Origin: an uncultured Ruminococcus sp.
Lineage (GTDB): Bacteria; Bacillota; Clostridia; Oscillospirales; Acutalibacteraceae
Length of the DNA: 17,497 bases
Direction of reading: 5' to 3'
Assembly (NCBI GenBank): GCA_902767175.1
Contig: CACXGH010000216.1
Coordinates: 1-17,497 of the forward strand
A model generated the notes under the pieces. The model saw nothing but the letters and a program-made list of their open reading frames with translations. It was not told the origin of the DNA and made no database searches. Shown here piece after piece: positions 1 to 6,254 of this stretch (the first letter of the stretch is position 1; every line of letters begins with the position of its first letter). The position numbers and the translations under genes are program-made.

Positions 1-84
1 AGGAGCTAAAGCTCCCCGACGTCTGTTGACGGCGTCGCTCGCTCCAATCAAGCGAGCTTGTTGGAGCTTTGCTCCTTGTTTAAT
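1..84 (+). repeat. Interspersed palindromic repeat, copy 1 (full length, at window start)
   Basis: This copy is identical over 82 bases to the inverted copy at 17416-17497 and differs at 3 positions from 9627-9710. Its ends form imperfect terminal inverted repeats: AGGAGCTAAAGCTCC at 1-15 against GGAGCTTTGCTCCT at 63-76. Between them lie two hairpins: CGACG/CGTCG (17-21 with 33-37) and GCTCGCT/AGCGAGC (37-43 with 51-57). The whole can fold as a cloverleaf-like cruciform. It is followed by a shared TGTTTA and lies just beyond the terminator of the minus-strand Nudix operon. It looks like a MITE- or REP-like non-coding element. No transposase is visible and no target duplication can be read. 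Confidence 0.85.
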
Positions 85-96
85 ATTTTTTATCAT

Positions 97-137
97 AAAA
101 AATCAGGCACGGTAAACTCAACAGAGAATACCGTGCC
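97..137 (-). terminator. Rho-independent terminator of the DHHW-Nudix operon
   Basis: A perfect 9-bp stem, GGCACGGTA (106-114) with TACCGTGCC (129-137), has a 14-base loop. On the minus strand it is followed by TGATTTTTT (A-run at 97-102 on the plus strand). It lies about 50 bases past the Nudix stop codon, and repeat copy 1 begins directly beyond it. Confidence 0.8.
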
Positions 138-189
138 ATTGTTGTTATTCAGTAATTTTCATGGAAGAACTAATGAAATAATAATAGTA

Positions 190-894
190 TCAGATAATTT
201 TCTTCTGTGCAAGACGGGTGCGTACTTCTGTAAGTATCTTAGTGTCATTGTCGTGACTGCACAACTTCATAGCTTCATCTATCGTCACCCACAGATAATA
301 GTCTATCTCGTTCTTCTGCATTACAACTGACGATTCACTCGCTCTTGCAAGGAAAAACACAACATATTTCTTTATCTTTCCGTATGGACGGTAAATACTC
401 GTCTGCCGGAAATTCGGCTCTATCGTTACAGTCAGTCCTGTTTCTTCCTTTATCTCACGCAGTGCTGTTTGTTTTTCTGTCTCGTCAAGCTCCACATGAC
501 CTTTAGGGAATGTCCAGCATTTGCCGTTATGGTTCTTTACAAGAAGTATTTTCGTACCTTCACGGGGCGTATTGCGGTAAATAACAGCTCCGCAGGACTT
601 TTCGTACATACATATAAGCTTATCAAACCTTGCACTTACCGAATCAAGCCTTGATTTTATGTCAGGTTCGTAATATATCTCATTGAGCGGAGCTGCAACA
701 AGCCTTGTCTGCATCTTATTCTGAGATGAAGCAATCGCAATTATTGTACATTCCACCGAACTGCCAAGCTCATGGTTTGTCATTATGTATACAGACCTCA
801 TATCGGTATGAGACTTTCCCACTATAAAGCCCGAATACAGGCTTTTTTCGGCAAGCGTGCCGAACACCTCTATCCTGACATTTTTCCCAAGCAT
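190..894 (-). CDS. Nudix hydrolase with pyrophosphatase-like N-terminal domain
   Basis: This is a predicted cytoplasmic nucleoside-diphosphate-linked hydrolase of 234 residues. A complete Nudix box (G-x5-E-x7-REUxEExGU) spans residues about 132-154 and ends REIKEETGL; these are the metal-binding glutamates. The C-terminal domain (about 100-234) resembles the diadenosine polyphosphate (Ap4A/Ap6A) hydrolase branch, but the substrate cannot be fixed from sequence. Residues 1-85 (beginning MLGKNVRIEV, with GFIVGK, VYIMTN and LVAAP) look to me like a shortened relative of the small clostridial inorganic pyrophosphatases. The acidic cluster is mostly missing, so that part is probably non-catalytic; this is inference. 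The start at 894 is chosen because AAGGAGG (903-909) sits 8 bases upstream; a GTG at 903 would overlap that site. The gene lies 21 bases after the DHHW gene, in the same operon. Confidence 0.85.
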   Translation of the reverse strand: MLGKNVRIEVFGTLAEKSLYSGFIVGKSHTDMRSVYIMTNHELGSSVECTIIAIASSQNKMQTRLVAAPLNEIYYEPDIKSRLDSVSARFDKLICMYEKSCGAVIYRNTPREGTKILLVKNHNGKCWTFPKGHVELDETEKQTALREIKEETGLTVTIEPNFRQTSIYRPYGKIKKYVVFFLARASESSVVMQKNEIDYYLWVTIDEAMKLCSHDNDTKILTEVRTRLAQKKII

Positions 895-915
895 ACGGCA
901 CACCTCCTTAATCCA

Positions 916-2127
916 TTATTTTAATATGCTCATAATGTCATCGACTCTGAATTGTGTATTGGCATTCATTATGCTGTTTATCACAAGTACATCGGTGTAT
1001 TTGTTTTTCTGTATATATTCTACTATATTATCGTTATAATATGTCGGGTCTACTATGAATATCTCGTCAAAATTTGCCGTTAAAAACGGTGTGAATGCGC
1101 TGCCGTAGGTGTCTTTTATAATACACAGCTTTCTGCCTGTCTTTTGCGTTGTCCTGACCTTCATATACGGGTTATCTCCCCATAAAAAGGCACTGTAGGC
1201 AAACCGTCCTTCCGCAAATGACGCAATAAGCGGTACTTCCTGCTCCTCTGATTTGCCGTTCTCCATAAGTATACAGCTCTCTATTCCCGGCATATTATAG
1301 TAAACAACAGTATCAGGTGCAGCTGCAAGCTCTTTATTGCCGTCAGGATTTTCGTCTGTCTGTGTTGCGGTAAATAAAGTTCCTTTAAATCCCGTTATGC
1401 TGCCCTTGCTGAGAGTTCCAAGCTCTACAGCCTTCGCACCTGCCTTTTTGCAGAACTCCTGATAAGCATAATATGCGCCAAGAGCCGTCCAATTGGCATC
1501 GCTTCTGAAATAGATATACTCTCCCTTATGCTTTTCGAGCGCATCAAAGACATCTATCGGAAATACCTCTTCGGTATATGATGAATATATCGTCTTTATA
1601 TTTTCCCGCTCGTCATTCATATCGTCAAGATATTTCTCCGGCAGACCGAACGGCGCATGGTTAGGCACTACCATATTATATACATTGACATTTTTTCCGA
1701 CTGCACTCTTTATATTCGATATCACGGCGGCATAGTTCTTTGCAGAGCCGTCTGTCCCGTAGAACATCTCATAGCCGTATGAATCATACATAAACACTCT
1801 GCCGTCATAATAACCCTTTATATCCGCAGCCCCGGAGCTTTCCTCCGCCTTGCTTTCCTCTTTGCTTTCCTCACCGGCTGATGACTCACCGCTTGTCGTA
1901 ACACTCTGTCTGCTTTCCTGTTTATCGGGAGCAGTTTCAACATTTCCTCTGTTAACCGCAACAGCTATACAAACTGCCGCTGTCACGGCTGCCGCTGCCG
2001 CAATACATCCTGTAATAATAACTATCCTTTTCATCTTATTGTTCCGGCGGCGCTTACCCTTGTTTCCTCCGCTTCCGTAGGAGCGTGAGCCATAGGAGCT
2101 GTAGCCGAACGATGACCTTCTGCTCAT
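916..2127 (-). CDS. DHHW-family (SGNH/AlgX-like) membrane-anchored protein with substituted catalytic motifs
   Basis: This 403-residue protein has a Ser/Gly/Arg-rich basic N-terminus (1-33), one hydrophobic membrane segment (about 34-58) and a Ser/Glu-rich linker (60-100). An extracytoplasmic domain follows (105-403). The layout YFRSDANWTALGAYYAY (207-222), FLWGDNP (314-320) and IIKDTYGSAFTPFLT (336-350) matches the DHHW family. That family is related to the AlgX/AlgJ SGNH hydrolase-acetyltransferases acting on exported polysaccharides. The signature reads DANW at 210-213 instead of DHHW, and the usual KDS nucleophile motif reads KDT (Thr340), so catalytic His and Ser are not where expected. 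The protein may be inactive, use Thr, or be structural. The start has AAAGAGG 6 bases upstream. It is first gene of a two-gene operon with the Nudix enzyme. Family assignment is good; role is unknown. Confidence 0.75.
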   Translation of the reverse strand: MSRRSSFGYSSYGSRSYGSGGNKGKRRRNNKMKRIVIITGCIAAAAAVTAAVCIAVAVNRGNVETAPDKQESRQSVTTSGESSAGEESKEESKAEESSGAADIKGYYDGRVFMYDSYGYEMFYGTDGSAKNYAAVISNIKSAVGKNVNVYNMVVPNHAPFGLPEKYLDDMNDERENIKTIYSSYTEEVFPIDVFDALEKHKGEYIYFRSDANWTALGAYYAYQEFCKKAGAKAVELGTLSKGSITGFKGTLFTATQTDENPDGNKELAAAPDTVVYYNMPGIESCILMENGKSEEQEVPLIASFAEGRFAYSAFLWGDNPYMKVRTTQKTGRKLCIIKDTYGSAFTPFLTANFDEIFIVDPTYYNDNIVEYIQKNKYTDVLVINSIMNANTQFRVDDIMSILK

Positions 2128-2164
2128 AAAAAACCTCTTTCAATCCTTTTACACAAATATAGCT

Positions 2165-2199
2165 ATTATAAGTATAAATGAATTTACAAAAAAAAACAA
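2165..2199 (-). promoter_or_regulatory. Candidate promoter for the DHHW-Nudix operon
   Basis: On the minus strand a perfect TATAAT (2165-2170) lies about 40 bases before the start codon but lacks a good -35 box. An overlapping alternative is TTGTTT (2194-2199), 17 bases, then TATACT (2171-2176). The region is very AT-rich, so only the location is reasonably supported. Confidence 0.35.
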
Positions 2200-2337
2200 C
2201 CTTATAAAGATACAAACTTCTATAATAATCAATAAAATATTTATCGTAATTATCAATTCTCGCAAACAGACCCTGACATATTTATCTTTTTATCATTATT
2301 TCTTCATCTTTCTCAGCGTTTTCATTATTTCCGCACT

Positions 2338-2964
2338 TTATCTTTCTGTACCAAGTCTTTCAAGACTTTCCCTGTCTGTTATTTCGACAAAACGGTAGCC
2401 TGTACGGATAACCTTCTCAGAGACAAGCTGTCTCATCAGCTTGCTTACAGTAACTCGTGAAACACCGATAACACCTGCTATCTCCTCATGTGTCGTTTGT
2501 ACTATCCTGTCCTTTCCGCCCGAAGCTCTCAGCAGATACTGAGCTATCCTTCCCTTAGCAGATACAAATGTCATGCTGTCAAGCTGAGACGAAAGCATTC
2601 TTATGGTCTGTGCCTGAAGTCTGAATATTTCCATTGCCGCATCGGGAGACTGTCTTATTATTCCCGTCAGCATAGCCTTGTCTATCGGTATAAGCTCACA
2701 TTTTGTCACAGCCTTTGCCGAGGACATTCTCACCTGTTCGTCAAAAAACGCTGCTTCACCGAGCACCGAGCCTTTTTTCACGGTAGAAAGTATCTTCTCC
2801 GTACCGTTTTCGGAACTGATATATACCTTTACAGTTCCTTTTTTCAGATAATAGAAATACTGTGCATTTTCCCCCTGATAATATATAACTGAATCTTTTT
2901 CAACAGAGCGCTCGTTTCCTATAGTGCCGAAAGCCATATAAAGCGTGTCGTCATTCCTGTCCAT
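2338..2964 (-). CDS. Crp/Fnr-family transcriptional regulator
   Basis: At 208 residues this is a typical Crp/Fnr length. The N-terminal cyclic-nucleotide-binding beta-roll covers about 10-115; LGEAAFF (68-74) and RMSSA (79-83) resemble the phosphate-binding cassette of Crp. A dimerisation helix (about 105-135) is followed by a winged helix-turn-helix (about 157-195) with recognition helix SRVTVSKLMRQL (169-180). Arg170 and Lys175 align with the DNA-contacting Arg180 and Arg185 of E. coli Crp, while Val171 replaces Glu181. There is no Fnr-type cysteine cluster (only Cys89), so oxygen sensing through Fe-S is unlikely. The ligand is unknown. GGGGG lies 8 bases before the ATG. The gene diverges from leuC, and the shared region carries a Crp-spaced palindrome, suggesting autoregulation and control of leuCD (inference). 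Confidence 0.9.
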   Translation of the reverse strand: MDRNDDTLYMAFGTIGNERSVEKDSVIYYQGENAQYFYYLKKGTVKVYISSENGTEKILSTVKKGSVLGEAAFFDEQVRMSSAKAVTKCELIPIDKAMLTGIIRQSPDAAMEIFRLQAQTIRMLSSQLDSMTFVSAKGRIAQYLLRASGGKDRIVQTTHEEIAGVIGVSRVTVSKLMRQLVSEKVIRTGYRFVEITDRESLERLGTER

Positions 2965-3001
2965 ATCATAACCCCCGTTAAACAGATATTTTTATCCGGA
3001 A

Positions 3002-3031
3002 TTGCATCAAACAATAAAATTATACTATAGA
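3002..3031 (+). promoter_or_regulatory. Promoter for leuCD
   Basis: TTGCAT (3002-3007), an 18-base spacer, then TATAGA (3026-3031) in a sigma-A-like arrangement. The predicted transcription start (about 3038) falls inside the palindrome at 3033-3048. The leader to leuC is about 68 bases. Confidence 0.55.
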
Positions 3032-3059
3032 TTGTAGCATAGGCTACATTCTTTTTCAA
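3031..3059 (-). promoter_or_regulatory. Promoter for the Crp/Fnr-type regulator
   Basis: On the minus strand TTGAAA (3054-3059), a 17-base spacer, then TACAAT (3031-3036), close to consensus with ideal spacing. Transcription would start near 3024, giving a leader of about 60 bases. Confidence 0.65.
3033..3048. promoter_or_regulatory. Candidate Crp/Fnr-type operator palindrome
   Basis: The perfect inverted repeat TGTAGCATAGGCTACA can be read as TGTAG-N6-CTACA, the same half-site length and spacing as the E. coli Crp site TGTGA-N6-TCACA. It covers the -10 and spacer of the regulator's own promoter and the start region of the leuC promoter. A bound dimer would be expected to repress both. That it is bound by the adjacent regulator is inference from position and geometry. 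Confidence 0.55.
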
Positions 3060-3105
3060 GCCGTTATGAGATAATAGGAGGAGTAATATTCAGGAGGTAA
3101 GAATT

Positions 3106-4380
3106 ATGGGAATGACAATGTCACAGAAAATACTTGCTGCCCATGCCGGACTCCCTCAGGTCAAGGCAGGTCAGCTTATAGAGGCAAAGCTCGATATGGT
3201 ACTCGGAAACGATATCACTTCTCCCGTAGCCATCAATGTATTCAATGACGGAAAAGCAGTTTCCGTATTTGACAACACAAAAATTGCTATGGTAATGGAT
3301 CACTTTACGCCTAACAAGGACATAAAGGCAGCAGAACAATGTAAGCAGGTCCGTCAGTTTGCGGACAAATACGACATAAAGAATTTCTTTGATGTCGGAC
3401 AAATGGGAATAGAGCATTCACTTCTGCCCGAAAAGGGACTTGTAGGTCCGGGAACACTCTGTATAGGAGCTGACTCCCACACCTGTACATACGGCGCACT
3501 CGGTGCATTTTCAACAGGTGTAGGCTCCACAGACATGGCAGCAGGAATGATCAGCGGCAAGACATGGTTCAAAGTACCCTCCGCCATCAGATTCAACCTT
3601 ATTAATAAGCCTGCAGAATATATCAGCGGCAAGGACATTATACTTCACATCATAGGCATGATAGGTGTTGACGGAGCGCTCTACAGGTCAATGGAGTTTT
3701 TCGGTGACGGACTTAAATATCTTTCAATAGACGACAGACTCTGCATAGCCAACATGGCTATTGAAGCAGGCGCAAAGAACGGTATCTTCCCCGTAGACGA
3801 CATCACAAGAGAATATATAATGGACAGGTTCAAGGGTGAGGCGGTAGAATACACGGCAGACGATGATGCAGAGTATGACGAGGAATATACAATAGACCTT
3901 TCCGCACTCCGTCCTACAGTAGCATTTCCTCATCTTCCCGAAAACGCAAGAACTGTTGATGAGATCGCACCCACAGAGGTAAAGATAGATCAGGCTGTTA
4001 TCGGCTCATGTACAAACGGAAGAATATCCGACCTTCGTGCCGCCGCAGATGTTCTCAGAGGAAAGAAAGTTGCTAAGGGTGTAAGATGCATTATTATCCC
4101 CAGCACACAGAGTGTGTATCTGCAGGCAATGCATGAGGGACTCTTTGACATATTCATTGAAGCAGGAGCTGTTGTTTCAACACCGACCTGCGGTCCCTGT
4201 CTCGGAGGACACATGGGCATTCTTGCCAAGGGCGAGCGTGCAATTTCCACAACAAACCGCAACTTTGTAGGCAGAATGGGTCATGTAGAGTCAGAGGTAT
4301 ACCTTGCAAGCCCTGCAGTAGCAGCAGCAAGTGCGGTAACGGGCTATATCACCGATCCTGCAAAGGTATGCGAAAACTGA
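3106..4380 (+). CDS. leuC: 3-isopropylmalate dehydratase large subunit
   Basis: LeuC with LeuD isomerises 2-isopropylmalate to 3-isopropylmalate in leucine biosynthesis, using a [4Fe-4S] cluster. The protein is 424 residues, the usual size of the shorter bacterial/archaeal LeuC type. The three cluster cysteines are visible: Cys302 in GSCTNGR, and Cys362 and Cys365 in TCGPCLGG. GADSHTCTYGALG (121-133) and the C-terminal aconitase-type SPAVAAASAVTG (402-413) are also typical. AGGAGG sits 8 bases before the ATG; a second AGGAGG lies about 15 bases further upstream. leuD follows after 17 bases. leuA and leuB are not in the window. Homoaconitase or another aconitase-superfamily 2-oxoacid dehydratase activity is the main alternative. 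Confidence 0.93.
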   Translation: MGMTMSQKILAAHAGLPQVKAGQLIEAKLDMVLGNDITSPVAINVFNDGKAVSVFDNTKIAMVMDHFTPNKDIKAAEQCKQVRQFADKYDIKNFFDVGQMGIEHSLLPEKGLVGPGTLCIGADSHTCTYGALGAFSTGVGSTDMAAGMISGKTWFKVPSAIRFNLINKPAEYISGKDIILHIIGMIGVDGALYRSMEFFGDGLKYLSIDDRLCIANMAIEAGAKNGIFPVDDITREYIMDRFKGEAVEYTADDDAEYDEEYTIDLSALRPTVAFPHLPENARTVDEIAPTEVKIDQAVIGSCTNGRISDLRAAADVLRGKKVAKGVRCIIIPSTQSVYLQAMHEGLFDIFIEAGAVVSTPTCGPCLGGHMGILAKGERAISTTNRNFVGRMGHVESEVYLASPAVAAASAVTGYITDPAKVCEN

Positions 4381-4397
4381 GAAAGGGGAGTTCATAA

Positions 4398-4880
4398 ATG
4401 AAAGCACAGGGTACAGTACATAAATACGGCGATAATGTTGATACAGACGTTATCATTCCTGCAAGATATCTGAATACCAGCTCTCACAAGGAGCTGGCGC
4501 AGCACTGCATGGAGGATATCGACATAGATTTTACAAAGAACGTCAGGGAAGGCGACATAATGGTTGCCGAAAAAAACTTCGGCTGCGGTTCTTCCCGTGA
4601 ACACGCTCCTATAGCTATCAAAGCTTCGGGCATAAGCTGCGTTATCGCATCGACCTTTGCACGCATTTTCTACAGAAATGCCATCAATATCGGTCTTCCG
4701 ATACTCGAATGTGAGGCAGCATCCAAAGAGATAAAAAGCGGTGACGAAGTCTCTGTAGATTTCGACACAGGCATCATCACCGACATAACAACAGGAAAGA
4801 CCTATCAGGCAGAGCCGTTCCCTCCCTTTATTCAGGAGATCATTTCTGACGGCGGTCTTATAAAGCACGTTACAAAATAA
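4398..4880 (+). CDS. leuD: 3-isopropylmalate dehydratase small subunit
   Basis: This swivel-domain partner of LeuC completes the active site of isopropylmalate isomerase. It has 160 residues, normal for the stand-alone short form. DNVDTDVIIPARYL (12-25) and NFGCGSSREHAP (60-71) are the family signatures; the latter carries substrate-binding Ser and Arg residues. The loop after ARYL reads NTS, a form common in bacterial LeuD. In archaea this loop helps discriminate isopropylmalate from homoaconitate, so substrate specificity is predicted but not proven. GGGGAG lies 7 bases before the ATG. The gene is second and last in the leuCD operon and is followed at once by a long terminator hairpin. Confidence 0.93.
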   Translation: MKAQGTVHKYGDNVDTDVIIPARYLNTSSHKELAQHCMEDIDIDFTKNVREGDIMVAEKNFGCGSSREHAPIAIKASGISCVIASTFARIFYRNAINIGLPILECEAASKEIKSGDEVSVDFDTGIITDITTGKTYQAEPFPPFIQEIISDGGLIKHVTK

Positions 4881-4898
4881 AACAAATCCGTAAATAAG

Positions 4899-4945
4899 AA
4901 AAGCAGTGTGTATCCAATCTGTGAGATACATACTGCTTTTGTTTT
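4899..4945 (+). terminator. Rho-independent terminator of leuCD
   Basis: A 16-bp stem (4899-4914 with 4925-4940; one G.T pair) with a 10-base loop. The right arm ends CTGCTTTT and continues GTTTT. It lies about 19 bases after the leuD stop. The A-rich left flank could let it act weakly on the other strand too. Between it and 5109 I see no gene or clear structure. Confidence 0.85.
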
Positions 4946-5109
4946 GCACATTGTTAATACCGGACTCCCATTAAAAGTAGTATAAGGAAAGTCTCATTAC
5001 AACTGTCATTCCATACTGTGCGTTTGTGCTTCAGGGAAGTTCTGAGCCGTAAGGCGTGATTTATTCAGCGATCACTCAGGTATCGACAATACAGTCTTTC
5101 AGGGGTACA

Positions 5110-6087
5110 TCAGCATTCCTTATCGTAGAGAAAGTGATAAAAGGTTTTGTAGTCAGTCCTTTTATCGTTTGTGAATTGGATAGCATCACGGGGATGCTGA
5201 TTAAGTCTCCCGGTGAGAAGATATTGTATATCATATCCCCAGATAACACCCTCTTCTCTGAGCTTTACTATATGCTTTTCTATGAAAGTAAGGAGCGGAG
5301 AAATATGGTACTTAGGGTTTTTCAGAAAGCCTAACAGCAGCTCTGTCGGACAGTTTCCTGCACCTCTGCCAAGACTGCTTACTGTAGAATCAAGATAGCT
5401 TACACCCATAGTAAGTGTTTCTATTGTGTTGGCAAACGCAAGCTGCTGATTATTATGTGCATGAATGCCTATATGCTTGCCGTACTTATCGGCAATATTA
5501 AGGTACTTCTCGGCAAGTCTCCTCATCTGCTCAGGATAAAGAGAGCCGTAGCTGTCTACTATATATATAGAATCGACACAGCTTCTGCCGATAAGCTCAA
5601 GAGCATCATCAAGATCCATATCATTTGACTTTGAAACAGCCATGATATTTATTGTTGTCTCATAGCCCTTTTTATTGCAGTATTCGATCATTTCAAGTGC
5701 TGACGGTATTGTATTGATATATGTAGCAACTCTTACCATATCAATGGGACTGTTAGCCTTGTCGGTAATATCATTGCGGAAATCAGTTCTGCCGACATCA
5801 GCCATTACCGAGATCTTAAGGTCAGTATCGTTGTCGCCTACGATCTCCCTTATATCATCATCATTGCAGAATTTCCATTTGCCGAATTTACTCTCGTCAA
5901 ACTGCTCTTTCGATGCCTTGTAGCCGAATTCCATATAATCAATACCCGATTTGATATTTGCCCGATAAAGATCTTTGACAAACTCATCTGTAAAGAAAAA
6001 ATTATTAACAAGTCCTCCGTCACGAAGTGTACAATCCACGACCTTAATATCCGGTCTGAATGAAACAAGCTCGCCCTTTTTTAACAT
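5110..6087 (-). CDS. DRE-TIM (HMGL-like) aldolase-family protein
   Basis: The 325-residue protein is a single TIM-barrel domain of the HMGL-like/DRE-TIM metallolyase superfamily. DCTLRDGG (18-25) provides the Arg and metal-binding Asp, HAHNNQ near residue 206 provides the metal-ligand HxH, and GRGAGNCPTE supplies the conserved glycine loop. The superfamily includes 4-hydroxy-2-oxovalerate aldolase, homocitrate synthase, isopropylmalate synthase and HMG-CoA lyase. After the DRE motif this protein has GLVNN, not the MHA of HOA aldolases nor the EQ of the CoA-dependent synthases. It belongs with the poorly characterised 'aldolase catalytic domain' proteins. No acetaldehyde dehydrogenase partner is nearby. 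The start at 6087 has GGAGG 7 bases upstream; an earlier in-frame ATG at 6138 has no such site and lies at the promoter. It diverges from the aminotransferase gene. Reaction unknown. Confidence 0.8.
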   Translation of the reverse strand: MLKKGELVSFRPDIKVVDCTLRDGGLVNNFFFTDEFVKDLYRANIKSGIDYMEFGYKASKEQFDESKFGKWKFCNDDDIREIVGDNDTDLKISVMADVGRTDFRNDITDKANSPIDMVRVATYINTIPSALEMIEYCNKKGYETTINIMAVSKSNDMDLDDALELIGRSCVDSIYIVDSYGSLYPEQMRRLAEKYLNIADKYGKHIGIHAHNNQQLAFANTIETLTMGVSYLDSTVSSLGRGAGNCPTELLLGFLKNPKYHISPLLTFIEKHIVKLREEGVIWGYDIQYLLTGRLNQHPRDAIQFTNDKRTDYKTFYHFLYDKEC

Positions 6088-6121
6088 AAAGTTTCCTCCC
6101 TTTGCTTCTTTGGCATTTACA

Positions 6122-6150
6122 ATTATACAACAATACATAAAATATTACAA
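6122..6150 (-). promoter_or_regulatory. Promoter for the HMGL-like aldolase gene
   Basis: On the minus strand TTGTAA (6145-6150), a 17-base spacer, then perfect TATAAT (6122-6127). The predicted start near 6115 gives a leader of about 28 bases that includes the GGAGG ribosome binding site. Confidence 0.65.
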
Positions 6151-6186
6151 TCTTTTATTTCATAAAATCAATTTTATCGTTTTACG

Positions 6187-6202
6187 GTTGCATGACGGCA
6201 AC
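6187..6202. promoter_or_regulatory. Possible operator palindrome over the aminotransferase promoter
   Basis: GTTGC-ATGACG-GCAAC is a perfect 5-N6-5 inverted repeat overlapping the -35 box of the aminotransferase-trpS promoter. The geometry is Crp-like but the half-sites differ from those at 3033-3048. A palindrome this short could occur by chance. Confidence 0.3.
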
Positions 6203-6216
6203 AAATATGCTAAAAT
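6188..6216 (+). promoter_or_regulatory. Promoter for the aminotransferase-trpS operon
   Basis: TTGCAT (6188-6193), a 17-base spacer, then TAAAAT (6211-6216), with an extended -10 TGC just upstream. The predicted start is near 6223, giving a leader of only about 30 bases, too short for a T-box or riboswitch. Confidence 0.65.
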
Positions 6217-6254
6217 AAACGGGAAATATTTTTTAATGAAGGAAGATGTTCACA

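Noticed and set aside
58..330. 90-codon plus-strand frame beginning inside repeat copy 1
   Set aside because: It runs from the repeat through a terminator into the antisense of the Nudix gene, so it is not a credible gene, although its first codons show that the repeat's 3' half is open in this frame.
3066..3074. Tiny leader frame (ATG AGA TAA) before leuC
   Set aside because: Two sense codons with no leucine codons and no attenuator hairpin; not a leader peptide.
4392..4949. 185-codon minus-strand open frame opposite leuD
   Set aside because: It is the shadow of leuD and its terminator; leuD has clear family motifs on the plus strand.
5056..5334. 92-codon plus-strand open frame at the end of the aldolase gene
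   Set aside because: Mostly antisense to the HMGL-like CDS, with no ribosome binding site and no recognisable protein.
6217..6254. T-box or other tRNA-sensing leader before the aminotransferase-trpS operon
   Set aside because: The promoter leaves only about 30 bases of leader, far too short for a T-box, and no specifier or antiterminator structure is visible.
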